Positions 1-5,903 of a stretch of DNA of 26,567 nucleotides are shown in pieces (position 1 is the stretch's first letter; each line of letters opens with the position of its first letter). The stretch comes from an uncultured Lysobacteraceae bacterium (GTDB lineage Bacteria > Pseudomonadota > Gammaproteobacteria > Xanthomonadales > Xanthomonadaceae), in the NCBI GenBank assembly GCA_937897645.1, contig CALCNV010000014.1, forward strand, positions 1 through 26,567. Direction: 5' to 3'. The translations under genes and the position numbers were made by a program. The notes below the pieces were generated by a model. That model made no database searches, was not told the origin of the DNA, and saw only the letters and a list, made by a program, of their open reading frames with translations.

Positions 1-869
1 TGGTTTTGCTGGACAGACTTGCGCGTGTTGAACAGCGTGGCCACCGGGGGCGCTTGGCGCGGATTGTCCTGTGCCTGCGCACGGGTCAGGCCCAGTGGAT
101 CCTGTGCGTCCAGATCCAGGTGGTTGAACACCAGCGTCAGTGCGCGTGTTTCGCCGACATCCAGATCAAACCGGCCATTGAACGCATCGCGTCGCGCTTC
201 GCTATGGTCGCGATAGCCATCGGACTGCAGCCGTGTGGCTGCCACGTTGTAACCGACCGCACCGACCTTCCCCGGCAGTTGCGCACCCTGCGTGTAAGCA
301 CCCTCGCTGTCTGCAGTCGTACGGATCCGCCACGGGTCGCCGACCTGGCCTTCTGCGCTCCACAGCTGCACCACGCCGCCGGACGAATTCCCGTACAGCG
401 CGGAAAACGGTCCGCGCATTACTTCGATGCGGTCGCCGCCGAGCACGTTGAAATGCGACAGCTGGCCCTGTCCATCGGGCATCGTCGCGGGGATGCCATC
501 GGCGAACAGGCGTACACCGCGCACGCCGAAGGTGGAACGTGCACCGAAGCCACGGATCGAGAGCTGGGTATCCTGCGCGAAATTCTGGCGATCACGGGCG
601 GTGACGCCGGGGATGCCACGCAACGCATCCGATACGTTGACGCCGCTGCTGTTGTCATCATCGCGCAGTGACACGGTATCCACTGACGCGGGCGTGTCGA
701 AGTCGGTGACGCCGATCAGCCGCGACGCACGCACCTGGATGCGGTCGAGGGTGACTGGATCGTCGGCAGGAGATTGAGCGTGCACGGCCGAGCCATACAA
801 AAGCAGGCCGGGCAGGACGAGTAGTACGTGCGGGGCGAGCAAGCCGAGCAAGGGTTGTTTCGAAGTCAT
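1..869 (-). CDS. TonB-dependent outer-membrane receptor, N-terminal part (partial)
   Basis: About 289 residues are visible; the C-terminal beta-barrel lies beyond the left edge. Residues 1-31 look like a signal peptide ending in VHA, followed by a TonB-box-like stretch (VTLDRIQVRA) and a plug domain at about 50-165 with family signatures: SDALRGIPGV, LSIRGFGARSTFGVRG, DGIPATMPDGQ and IEVMRGPFSALYGNSSGGV. Strand-like sequence of the early barrel follows. Such receptors take up siderophores, cobalamin or other ligands with energy from TonB-ExbBD; the ligand cannot be told here. The ATG at 869 is the first after an in-frame stop upstream. The Shine-Dalgarno is poor and no convincing Fur box was found. 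A palindromic repeat begins 31 bases upstream, so the promoter must lie in or across it. Confidence 0.93.
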   Translation of the reverse strand, partial: MTSKQPLLGLLAPHVLLVLPGLLLYGSAVHAQSPADDPVTLDRIQVRASRLIGVTDFDTPASVDTVSLRDDDNSSGVNVSDALRGIPGVTARDRQNFAQDTQLSIRGFGARSTFGVRGVRLFADGIPATMPDGQGQLSHFNVLGGDRIEVMRGPFSALYGNSSGGVVQLWSAEGQVGDPWRIRTTADSEGAYTQGAQLPGKVGAVGYNVAATRLQSDGYRDHSEARRDAFNGRFDLDVGETRALTLVFNHLDLDAQDPLGLTRAQAQDNPRQAPPVATLFNTRKSVQQN

Positions 870-900
870 GCGCCATGATCGCGCATCTCATATCAAGGAG

Positions 901-977
901 TCGTCATCCCGGCGAAAGCCGGGACCCAACTGTCAGTCGATGTGAAACTTGGGTCCCGGCTTTCGCCGGGATGACGA
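901..977. repeat. Palindromic element with perfect 29-bp arms
   Basis: The left arm 901-929 and right arm 949-977 are exact reverse complements over 29 bases, around a 19-base centre. Each arm contains a smaller palindrome (CCCGGCGAAAGCCGGG). The same element in diverged form occurs at 21611-21719, so this is a dispersed family. The two-level symmetry is like paired REP (REPIN/BIME) elements. It could fold into a long hairpin in RNA. Confidence 0.9.
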
Positions 978-1023
978 CACTTAATTCTCTATTTCTACGC
1001 GCGCAAAATTTCCCTGCAACGCG

Positions 1024-1229
1024 TCCCTCTCCCCTTGTGGGAGAGGGTGGCCGACAGGCCGGGAGAGGGGTTGCCGGAGCCAGCCGTCAGTCCGTCGTTA
1101 TGGCATGTCGAGTGTAGGAGTCCTCAACACAGAGCCACACTAGGCATATTCACTCGATCTTATAAACGACTGGCTCCGGTCTTCCCCTCTCCCGCCTTCG
1201 GCACCCTCTCCCACAAGGGGAGAGGGGCG
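1024..1229. repeat. Inverted pair of ~57-base C/T-rich elements
   Basis: The element at 1024-1081 (core CCCTCTCCCCTTGTGGGAGA) recurs inverted at 1172-1229. The match covers about 57 bases with small gaps and ends in GGAGCC/GGCTCC. About 90 bases of unique sequence lie between the copies. Each copy also has internal GGGAGAGGG/CCCTCTCCC symmetry. Confidence 0.85.
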
Positions 1230-1265
1230 CAACATCGCTCGCTCAAGCGGAATTTGGAGTGCGAC

Positions 1266-1288
1266 TCAATCGATTCGCTATCGATTGA
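1266..1288. repeat. Short perfect inverted repeat
   Basis: TCAATCGA (1266-1273) and TCGATTGA (1281-1288) are perfect 8-bp arms with a 7-base loop, 50 bases downstream of the azurin stop. No T-tract follows on the azurin strand, so a terminator role is not supported. Confidence 0.6.
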
Positions 1289-1337
1289 CGGCGACGACGT
1301 GAAGCCCATTGCTGCTCAAAGCTGCAAACTCGTCCAC

Positions 1338-1790
1338 TCAACCAAACGTCAGCTTGCCCTTCATGATCCCGAAGTGGCCCGGGAACGAGCAGAAGAAGGT
1401 GTAGTCGCCGCCCTTCTTGAGTTTCGAAGTCGGGAAGGTGACGCTGGTGGATTGGCCGCCGCCGACGATCTTGGTGAAGGCGATGACGCGCGCATCGCCC
1501 TTCGGCAGGTGGCTGTCGGCAACCGAAGCCTTCATGCCGGCCATGGCCAGCGGTTGCACGTCGGCGGTCTTGGCCAGCACCCAGTTGTGGCCCATGACGT
1601 TGGCGGCCATCTTGCCAGTGTGCTTCAGGGTCACGGTGACCTGGGTGCAATCCGCCGCCAGCTTGATGGCGGGCAGGTTGAACTTCATCTGGTCGTTGCC
1701 TTCGATGGCCACGGCGCAGGTCTTGGCGAAGGCGGCGGGCGACAGCAACACCAGCGCGGTGAGGATAAGGAAACGGCGATGCAGTTTCAT
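1338..1790 (-). CDS. azu: Azurin (periplasmic blue copper protein)
   Basis: This type I copper protein shuttles single electrons in the periplasm. The 150 residues carry a signal peptide 1-22 (cleavage after AFA), leaving a 128-residue mature protein, the size of classical azurins. Copper ligands are in place: His68 in GHNW, Cys134 and His139 in FFCSFPGH, and Met143; Gly67 precedes the first ligand as in the family. Cys25 and Cys48 fit the conserved disulfide. The gene stands alone. Its upstream region has an Anr/FNR-type box and a -10 spaced for class II activation, which fits low-oxygen induction as known for azurin of Pseudomonas aeruginosa. The redox partners (for example a peroxidase, nitrite reductase or cytochrome c) are not in the window. 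The Shine-Dalgarno is weak. Confidence 0.97.
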   Translation of the reverse strand: MKLHRRFLILTALVLLSPAAFAKTCAVAIEGNDQMKFNLPAIKLAADCTQVTVTLKHTGKMAANVMGHNWVLAKTADVQPLAMAGMKASVADSHLPKGDARVIAFTKIVGGGQSTSVTFPTSKLKKGGDYTFFCSFPGHFGIMKGKLTFG

Positions 1791-1824
1791 GGGCGTATAC
1801 CAAGACAGTTAAGGGTTGCGCGCA

Positions 1825-1866
1825 ATGCTAGGCGCGTCCTTGCACTCTCGCGTTGACCTGGATCAA
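1825..1866 (-). promoter_or_regulatory. Candidate Anr/FNR class II promoter of azurin
   Basis: Read on the minus strand, TTGATCCAGGTCAA (1866-1853) matches the Anr/FNR consensus TTGAT-N4-ATCAA except for one base. After exactly 22 bases comes TAGCAT (1830-1825), a usable -10. This puts the box centre at -41.5 from a start predicted near 1818, the canonical class II activator position, and leaves a 28-base leader before the azurin ATG. The sequence and spacing are seen directly. The regulator (Anr, Dnr or another Crp-family protein) is inferred. Confidence 0.75.
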
Positions 1867-1890
1867 GGCGAAGAAGCGGCCACCGTCCGT

Positions 1891-1964
1891 GGTAGGAGCG
1901 CCCCATGGGCGCGAGCTTTCCGCATGTGATCGACAAAAGCTCGCGCCCATGGGGCGCTCCTACC
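1891..1964. repeat. REP-like palindrome with perfect 29-bp arms
   Basis: Arms 1891-1919 and 1936-1964 are exact reverse complements over 29 bases with a 16-base centre. The outer ends read GGTAGGAGCG/CGCTCCTACC, like REP elements of pseudomonads and xanthomonads, and each arm holds an inner palindrome around CCCATGGG. A solo relative lies at 23925-23959. It sits between the azurin promoter and the phhA stop and may also end phhA transcripts. Confidence 0.9.
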
Positions 1965-1970
1965 TTAGGG

Positions 1971-2858
1971 CTACACGTCGCCGTCGCTGGCCCAGCCTTC
2001 GCCGGTGCCGCGGGTGTAGACGCGGTCGCTGCCCAACACGGTGCCGGCGGCAATGGCGTCCTGTTCGGCCAACTTTGCATACAGCGGCGTGAAATCCGGA
2101 CCAGTGGCGTCGATCAGTTGCGCGAAGCTGTCGATGACGAAATAAGTCTTCTGGTAGGTGTCGATGCGGTAGCGCGTGCGCATCACGCGTTCCAGGTCGA
2201 AGCCGATGCGGTTGGGTGCGTCCGATTCCAGCGAATACAGCGACTCGCCCTTCGACGACACGATGCCGCTGCCGTAGATGCGCAGGCCGTCGGGCGTGTT
2301 GATCAGGCCGAATTCCACCGTGCACCAGTACAGCCGGGTCAGGTTGACCAGGGCTTCGGGACCCACGCCATGCGCCTTCACGCCACCGCGCCCGTACGCC
2401 TGCATGTAGTCGGCGAACAGTGGATTCATCAACAGCGGCACGTGGCCGAACAGATCGTGGAACAGGTCAGGCTCCGCGATGTAATCGATCTGGTCGGGTC
2501 GACGTATCCACCACGTCACCGGGAAGCGGCGGTTGGCCAGGTGGTCGAAGAAATCCAGTTCCGGCAGCAGGCCTTCCACGCCGATCAGGGTCCAGCCGGT
2601 CGCCGCACCCAGCACTTCGTTCAACTGCTCGAAGCGCGGGATCGCGTGCGGGGTCATGCCCATGGCGTCCTGCGCGGCCAGGAATTCCTCGCTCGCCCGG
2701 CCGACCAGCAACTCGCGCTGGCGCTGGTACAGGGTGCCCCAGGTGGCGTGGTCCTCGGCCTTGTAGTCGTCCCACGGCTGCTCGACCACGGCGGTCGTGT
2801 AGACCGGCACGTAACCCTTGTCGGTCTGCTGGTGCTCGACGCGGCGGGGCTCGTTCAT
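1971..2858 (-). CDS. phhA: Phenylalanine 4-monooxygenase
   Basis: This enzyme hydroxylates phenylalanine to tyrosine with a pterin cofactor, oxygen and non-haem iron, opening phenylalanine catabolism. The 295-residue protein is the usual length of the bacterial single-domain form, which lacks the regulatory ACT domain of animal enzymes. The iron ligands are visible: His134 and His139 in FHDLFGHVPLL and Glu182 in WCTVEFGL. WWIRRPDQIDYIAEPD and the tail motif TYQKTYFVIDSF are also typical. The ATG at 2858 is chosen because AGGAGA lies six bases before it; the frame is open further upstream. It is divergent from an Lrp/AsnC regulator across a 127-base region with matched palindromes. No pterin-4a-carbinolamine dehydratase gene is in view, but folE for pterin synthesis lies about 5 kb away. 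Confidence 0.97.
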   Translation of the reverse strand: MNEPRRVEHQQTDKGYVPVYTTAVVEQPWDDYKAEDHATWGTLYQRQRELLVGRASEEFLAAQDAMGMTPHAIPRFEQLNEVLGAATGWTLIGVEGLLPELDFFDHLANRRFPVTWWIRRPDQIDYIAEPDLFHDLFGHVPLLMNPLFADYMQAYGRGGVKAHGVGPEALVNLTRLYWCTVEFGLINTPDGLRIYGSGIVSSKGESLYSLESDAPNRIGFDLERVMRTRYRIDTYQKTYFVIDSFAQLIDATGPDFTPLYAKLAEQDAIAAGTVLGSDRVYTRGTGEGWASDGDV

Positions 2859-2906
2859 GGGTTCTCCTGAGGATTGAGGCGAACTTCGATGGTAGCGTCG
2901 GAGCCG

Positions 2907-2961
2907 CGCAACAGGGTTGCAAAGTTGCGTGGTAACGGCCAGAAAGCGCAAGATTCTTGCG
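2907..2961. promoter_or_regulatory. Two candidate Lrp/AsnC operators between phhA and its regulator
   Basis: CGCAACAGGGTTGCA (2907-2921) and CGCAAGATTCTTGCG (2947-2961) are both 15-base palindromes of the form CGCAA-N5-TTGC(G/A). The second has perfect 7-bp arms. Their centres are 40 bp apart, near four helical turns, so a multimeric regulator could bind both from one face. An additional TTGCG half-site lies at 2925-2929. Lrp/AsnC regulators commonly bind 13-15 bp palindromes next to their own genes. Confidence 0.6.
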
Positions 2962-2985
2962 TATCCATCCGCTATCGAGCATGAA

Positions 2986-3468
2986 ATGGCCGAATCCCTG
3001 TCGCTCGACCGTATCGACCTGCGCCTGCTGGCCCTGTTGCAGCAGGACGGCCGCGCCACCAATGCCGACATCGCCGGGCAAGTGAATCTGTCGGCATCCG
3101 CCTGCCTGCGGCGCATCCAGCGGCTCGAAGCCGCCGGGGTGATCCGGGGCTACGCCGCGCTGGTGGATCCCAAGTCGGTCGGCCTGGGATTACAGGCCTT
3201 CGTGCGCGTGCAGCTGGAGAAGCACGGGCAGGCCGGCCTCGATCCCTTCATCGAGGGCGTCAACACCTGGGATGAAGTGGTCGCCTGCCATGCACTGACC
3301 GGCGACATGGACTACCTGCTGCACGTGGTGGTGCAGGATCTGGAGCACTTCTCGCAGTTCCTGCTCGACAAGCTGATCAATGCCACCGGCGTCGCCGACG
3401 TGAATTCCAGCTTCGTCCTGCGCACGGTGAAACAGACGCGCGCACTGCCGCTGGGGCATCTGGCGTAG
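2986..3468 (+). CDS. Lrp/AsnC family transcriptional regulator
   Basis: The 160-residue protein has the family's normal length and two-domain plan. An N-terminal winged helix-turn-helix lies at about residues 7-60 (LDRIDLRLLALLQQDGRATN, then the recognition region LSASACLRRIQRLEAAGVI). A C-terminal RAM/ACT-like domain at about 65-150 has GDMDYLLHVVVQDLEHF and would bind an amino-acid effector and mediate multimers. The frame is open upstream to 2917; the ATG at 2986 is preferred because the family begins with a few residues before LDRID. Divergence from phhA suggests it controls phenylalanine hydroxylation, probably with phenylalanine or tyrosine as effector, and autoregulates. That role is inference from position. 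Confidence 0.95.
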   Translation: MAESLSLDRIDLRLLALLQQDGRATNADIAGQVNLSASACLRRIQRLEAAGVIRGYAALVDPKSVGLGLQAFVRVQLEKHGQAGLDPFIEGVNTWDEVVACHALTGDMDYLLHVVVQDLEHFSQFLLDKLINATGVADVNSSFVLRTVKQTRALPLGHLA

Positions 3469-3516
3469 CGGTGCTGCCATCCATTGATTTCATGGAGCGT
3501 CTGAGTAACTGAATCC

Positions 3517-3670
3517 GTTCGTGGTGAGCCTGCTTAAGAGCCCGTTCGTGGTGAGCCTGTCGAACCACGCTTATCGAGCAATGGTGCAGATATGGGAATC
3601 TGAAAGTCATCGCAAAGAGCGTGGTTCGACAGGCTCACCACGAACTGGTTTTTTTTACAGGCTCACCACG
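3517..3670. repeat. Nested palindromic repeat with perfect 28-bp arms
   Basis: Arms 3544-3571 and 3618-3645 (core GTGGTGAGCCTGTCGAACCA) are exact reverse complements over 28 bases, around a 46-base centre. Partial outer copies of the same unit lie at 3517-3532 and 3658-3670, inverted to each other over 13 bases. The unit is therefore present four times, two in each orientation. The 252-base gap between the regulator and the mutarotase is mostly this element. Confidence 0.88.
3544..3656 (+). terminator. Possible terminator formed by the repeat
   Basis: The 28-bp hairpin of the repeat is followed within three bases by an eight-base T run (about 3649-3656). This resembles an intrinsic terminator for the Lrp-type gene ending at 3468. 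The 46-base loop is longer than usual, so efficiency is uncertain. Confidence 0.4.
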
Positions 3671-3721
3671 TGCGGGTTTCTTGGAGTCAGAACAGGCTTG
3701 ATGGCGTTGTTCAGAGCTTTC

Positions 3722-4588
3722 CTAGGAAAGAGGCGACACACGCAGCGTCTGTTGCAGGGTATGCCGCTGGCCGGGTGCCAATTCAATCACGTCCTCGCCA
3801 GCATTCGTCGTTTCCAGACACACGAAATCGCGCCATGCCGCCGCAGGCGCATCGGCAATCGCCGCGATGCCGGATTCGCCGGGATTCCACACCACCAGCG
3901 AACGACTGCCCATGGTCTGCAGGGTGATGCGACGCTGCAGCACAGGATCATGCAGCTCGAAACAATCACCAGTTCCGCGGTAGATGCGATCACTGCGGCC
4001 GGGATCGCGCGGATCCAGTAACGTCCAATCGCCCGCTTGCTCGTGTTCGCCACCGTCGTATTTGTCGGCATAGCGCAGGCCACGCAGGCCGGTGACGTGC
4101 ACGCGATTCGCATCACCCACCTTGAAGTAGCTGTGCAGGGCCTGCGTGAATGACGTGGTTGCATGGCCCGTGTTCGCGGTGACCAATGACTGTTGCAGGA
4201 CTTCGCCGACATGCAGGGTCTGCGCAAGGCGCAGGCCGGAGGCATCGGAGGTTGGCAGGGCCAATTGCAAGGTCATTCCACCGTGCGCGTCGGTTTGAGT
4301 GTCTTGCAAGGTCCACAGGCTGTTTCGCGCGAAACCATGCTGCGGCACGGTGGCTGGCTGGCCCTGTCGACCGAAGTACGGCCAGCACACGGGAACGCCG
4401 CCACGGATCGCACCGGGCGGACGCGTGCTGGTCGGCGACAGCCACAGCAGGTCATCGAAGCCGCGCGGCACGAACGACAGCAGTTGTCCGCCATGCAGGG
4501 AGAGGGCGGCGCTGGCCTGCGGCGTGCGCACCAGCAGCGCGGGAAAGCCCTGGTAGTCGCCTGGCGTGATCGTGCTGGTCCCGTTCAT
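3722..4588 (-). CDS. D-hexose-6-phosphate mutarotase / aldose 1-epimerase family protein
   Basis: The 288-residue protein matches the YeaD-like branch of the galactose mutarotase superfamily, which interconverts alpha and beta anomers of hexose 6-phosphates. Signatures in order: LHGGQLLSFVPRG with DLLWLSP (31-52), the sugar-binding region IRGGVPVCWPYFG (61-73), QHGFAR with His84, the catalytic-type histidine in LHSYF (His152), VWNPG (233-237), and FVCLET with Glu259 as likely general base. The frame is open to 4747, but the ATG at 4588 is preferred: GGAG sits seven bases upstream and the protein then has family length. The gene stands alone, divergent from a membrane-protein gene. The exact substrate is inferred from the family. 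Confidence 0.9.
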   Translation of the reverse strand: MNGTSTITPGDYQGFPALLVRTPQASAALSLHGGQLLSFVPRGFDDLLWLSPTSTRPPGAIRGGVPVCWPYFGRQGQPATVPQHGFARNSLWTLQDTQTDAHGGMTLQLALPTSDASGLRLAQTLHVGEVLQQSLVTANTGHATTSFTQALHSYFKVGDANRVHVTGLRGLRYADKYDGGEHEQAGDWTLLDPRDPGRSDRIYRGTGDCFELHDPVLQRRITLQTMGSRSLVVWNPGESGIAAIADAPAAAWRDFVCLETTNAGEDVIELAPGQRHTLQQTLRVSPLS

Positions 4589-4720
4589 TCCATGTCTCCG
4601 CGTGTGCAATGCCAGCAAGGATACCGATGCCGTTGCTAGATGCGTCCGCAGGCCGTGCCGGCCGGTTCCGTTTGTTTGCCGATGGCCGGCCGGCCGTGAC
4701 CCGGTGGCGTCGCCGGCATT

Positions 4721-4729
4721 TGCTAGTAT
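4721..4729 (+). promoter_or_regulatory. Possible extended -10 element
   Basis: TGCTAGTAT (4721-4729) has a TGn extension before TAGTAT and lies 31 bases upstream of the membrane-protein ATG. No good -35 hexamer is at the expected distance, so this is only a weak candidate. Confidence 0.3.
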
Positions 4730-4760
4730 GCGGACGGACTTGGCCACTGGGGATAACGCT

Positions 4761-5345
4761 ATGGATTACAGCTTTGTGTTGGGTTTCATCGGTGTCGTGT
4801 GCGGTGCGGTGATGCTGGTGTATGGCGCCACGCTGTTTCGCTTCGTGCTGGCGTTCGCCGGCTTCTATTTCGGTTTCGTGTTGACCCTGTATGGCCTGCG
4901 CCTGTTTGGTGAAAGCGCGCCCAGCCTGGGCGTGCAGTACCTGCTTGCGGTGGTGATAGGCGCGGCGTGCGGACTGGTGTTGTATTCACTGGTGAAGGTC
5001 ACGGTGTACGCGGCCGGCGGCATGCTGGGCCTGGTGTTGGGCTTGCTGGTGGCTTCGATGATTCCGGTCGGCGGTGCGTGGATCAACGCGCAGGTCGGCT
5101 TGGGCGCGATGATCATCGGCGCGGTGTTCGGTCGCAAGCTGGGCGCACACCTGACCATTTATGCGTCGGCACTCGCCGGTGCCTACGTGACGGTAGCCGG
5201 CCTGGCGGTGTTGTTCGGAATGAATACCGCCTACGGCATCATGCCGACCAGTGCGCAAACGCTGACTGTGTTCGCCGTGTTCGCCGTGGTCAGCATCCTG
5301 GCGCAGCTGCGCGTGCGGCATATGCGCGGGATTCATTTGCGCTGA
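4761..5345 (+). CDS. Multi-span membrane protein, DUF4203/TMEM198-like
   Basis: The 194 residues form about seven hydrophobic segments with very short loops, rich in Gly and Ala. The order is FVLGFIGVVCGAVMLVYGA, then FRFVLAFAGFYFGFVLTLYG, a third at about 57-75, and further spans to the Arg-rich end RVRHMRG. The repeated small-residue helices resemble the DUF4203/TM7SF3-TMEM198 family of unknown function in bacteria. The frame is open upstream, but the ATG at 4761 is chosen because hydrophobic sequence begins there and GGGGAT precedes it. It is followed by an intrinsic terminator, so it is probably monocistronic. The family assignment is by fold pattern and is moderate; no substrate can be proposed. 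Confidence 0.8.
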   Translation: MDYSFVLGFIGVVCGAVMLVYGATLFRFVLAFAGFYFGFVLTLYGLRLFGESAPSLGVQYLLAVVIGAACGLVLYSLVKVTVYAAGGMLGLVLGLLVASMIPVGGAWINAQVGLGAMIIGAVFGRKLGAHLTIYASALAGAYVTVAGLAVLFGMNTAYGIMPTSAQTLTVFAVFAVVSILAQLRVRHMRGIHLR

Positions 5346-5361
5346 GGCAATGATTGTACAG

Positions 5362-5399
5362 AGCCGGAGAGTGGGTGATGCCCTTTCCGGCTTTCTTTT
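5362..5399 (+). terminator. Intrinsic terminator after the membrane-protein gene
   Basis: AGCCGGA (5362-5368) pairs with TCCGGCT (5386-5392), and TTTCTTTT follows directly. It begins 17 bases after the stop at 5345 and ends 28 bases before the next gene. Confidence 0.75.
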
Positions 5400-5426
5400 G
5401 TTGCGAAAAAACCAAGTTAGGTCGCT

Positions 5427-5828
5427 ATGCGCCGACATCGGCTTCTAATCTTTCTCGTCATTCCACTTCTTGCGGCATGTTCGTTCTACGAGAAAGTCAG
5501 AATAGTTCATCGCACGGAGACAGAGCTCGAGCGTCCATTCCTCGATAGTCCCGATGTGTTACTACGCAACTCTTATGGTGGTTTGGAAGAGGGTGGCGAC
5601 GTGGCGTTGCTCAAGCTGAGCGATCGCGACTGCTCTGCATTACGAGAAAACTTCATGCAAATTCGACCGGTTCGAACCAATACTCGAGAGTACGATACGT
5701 TTCGGCAGATTTATATAACGCCGGCAACGGTGTATTTCCGCCATTGGACGGATAACGATGGCGCAGACACCAGTTACCTGCTGGATCCTGCGTCATGTGT
5801 ACTGTATCGGCAGGCTCACTTCGAGTGA
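5427..5828 (+). CDS. Small predicted lipoprotein of unknown function
   Basis: The 133-residue product starts with MRRHRLLIFLVIPLLAAC, a short signal peptide with lipobox LLAAC, so Cys18 should be lipidated. The remaining 115 residues are soluble, with two further cysteines (in DRDCSAL and DPASCVLY) that could form a disulfide in the periplasm. No family was recognised. The gene is clearly less GC-rich than its neighbours and uses codons rare here (ATA, CTA, TTA, AGA), which suggests foreign or poorly ameliorated origin. It lies between a terminator and the 3' end of a convergent exporter gene, so it is probably transcribed alone. The upstream frame offers no better start than the ATG at 5427. 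Confidence 0.82.
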   Translation: MRRHRLLIFLVIPLLAACSFYEKVRIVHRTETELERPFLDSPDVLLRNSYGGLEEGGDVALLKLSDRDCSALRENFMQIRPVRTNTREYDTFRQIYITPATVYFRHWTDNDGADTSYLLDPASCVLYRQAHFE

Positions 5829-5903
5829 GCATTCAGGCAAGTTGTATTACCACCTGCAAGAAGTCCCATCGCCGCATATTGAATTCATAACCAGGACCCG
5901 CAA

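Larger units (their letters stand above)
870..1337. other. Intergenic region made largely of repeats
   Basis: This 468-base stretch between the divergently placed 5' end of the receptor and the 3' end of azurin contains no credible gene. It holds three separate inverted-repeat structures (901-977, 1024-1229 and 1266-1288), listed individually. Open frames through it translate the repeats and are not gene-like. Confidence 0.7.

Noticed and set aside
870..900. Possible Fur box before the TonB receptor
   Set aside because: The short AT-containing stretch does not match the 19-bp Fur consensus well enough.
875..1856. Plus-strand frames across the repeats and antisense to azurin
   Set aside because: The translations are of repeat sequence (for example RHPGESRDP and WVPAFAGMT), a known source of false genes, and then of the strand opposite azurin.
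1905..2870. Open frame of 321 codons on the plus strand
   Set aside because: Antisense to phhA, and its beginning runs through a palindromic repeat.
3517..3670. CRISPR-like array
   Set aside because: Units alternate in orientation and spacing is irregular; there are no cas genes.
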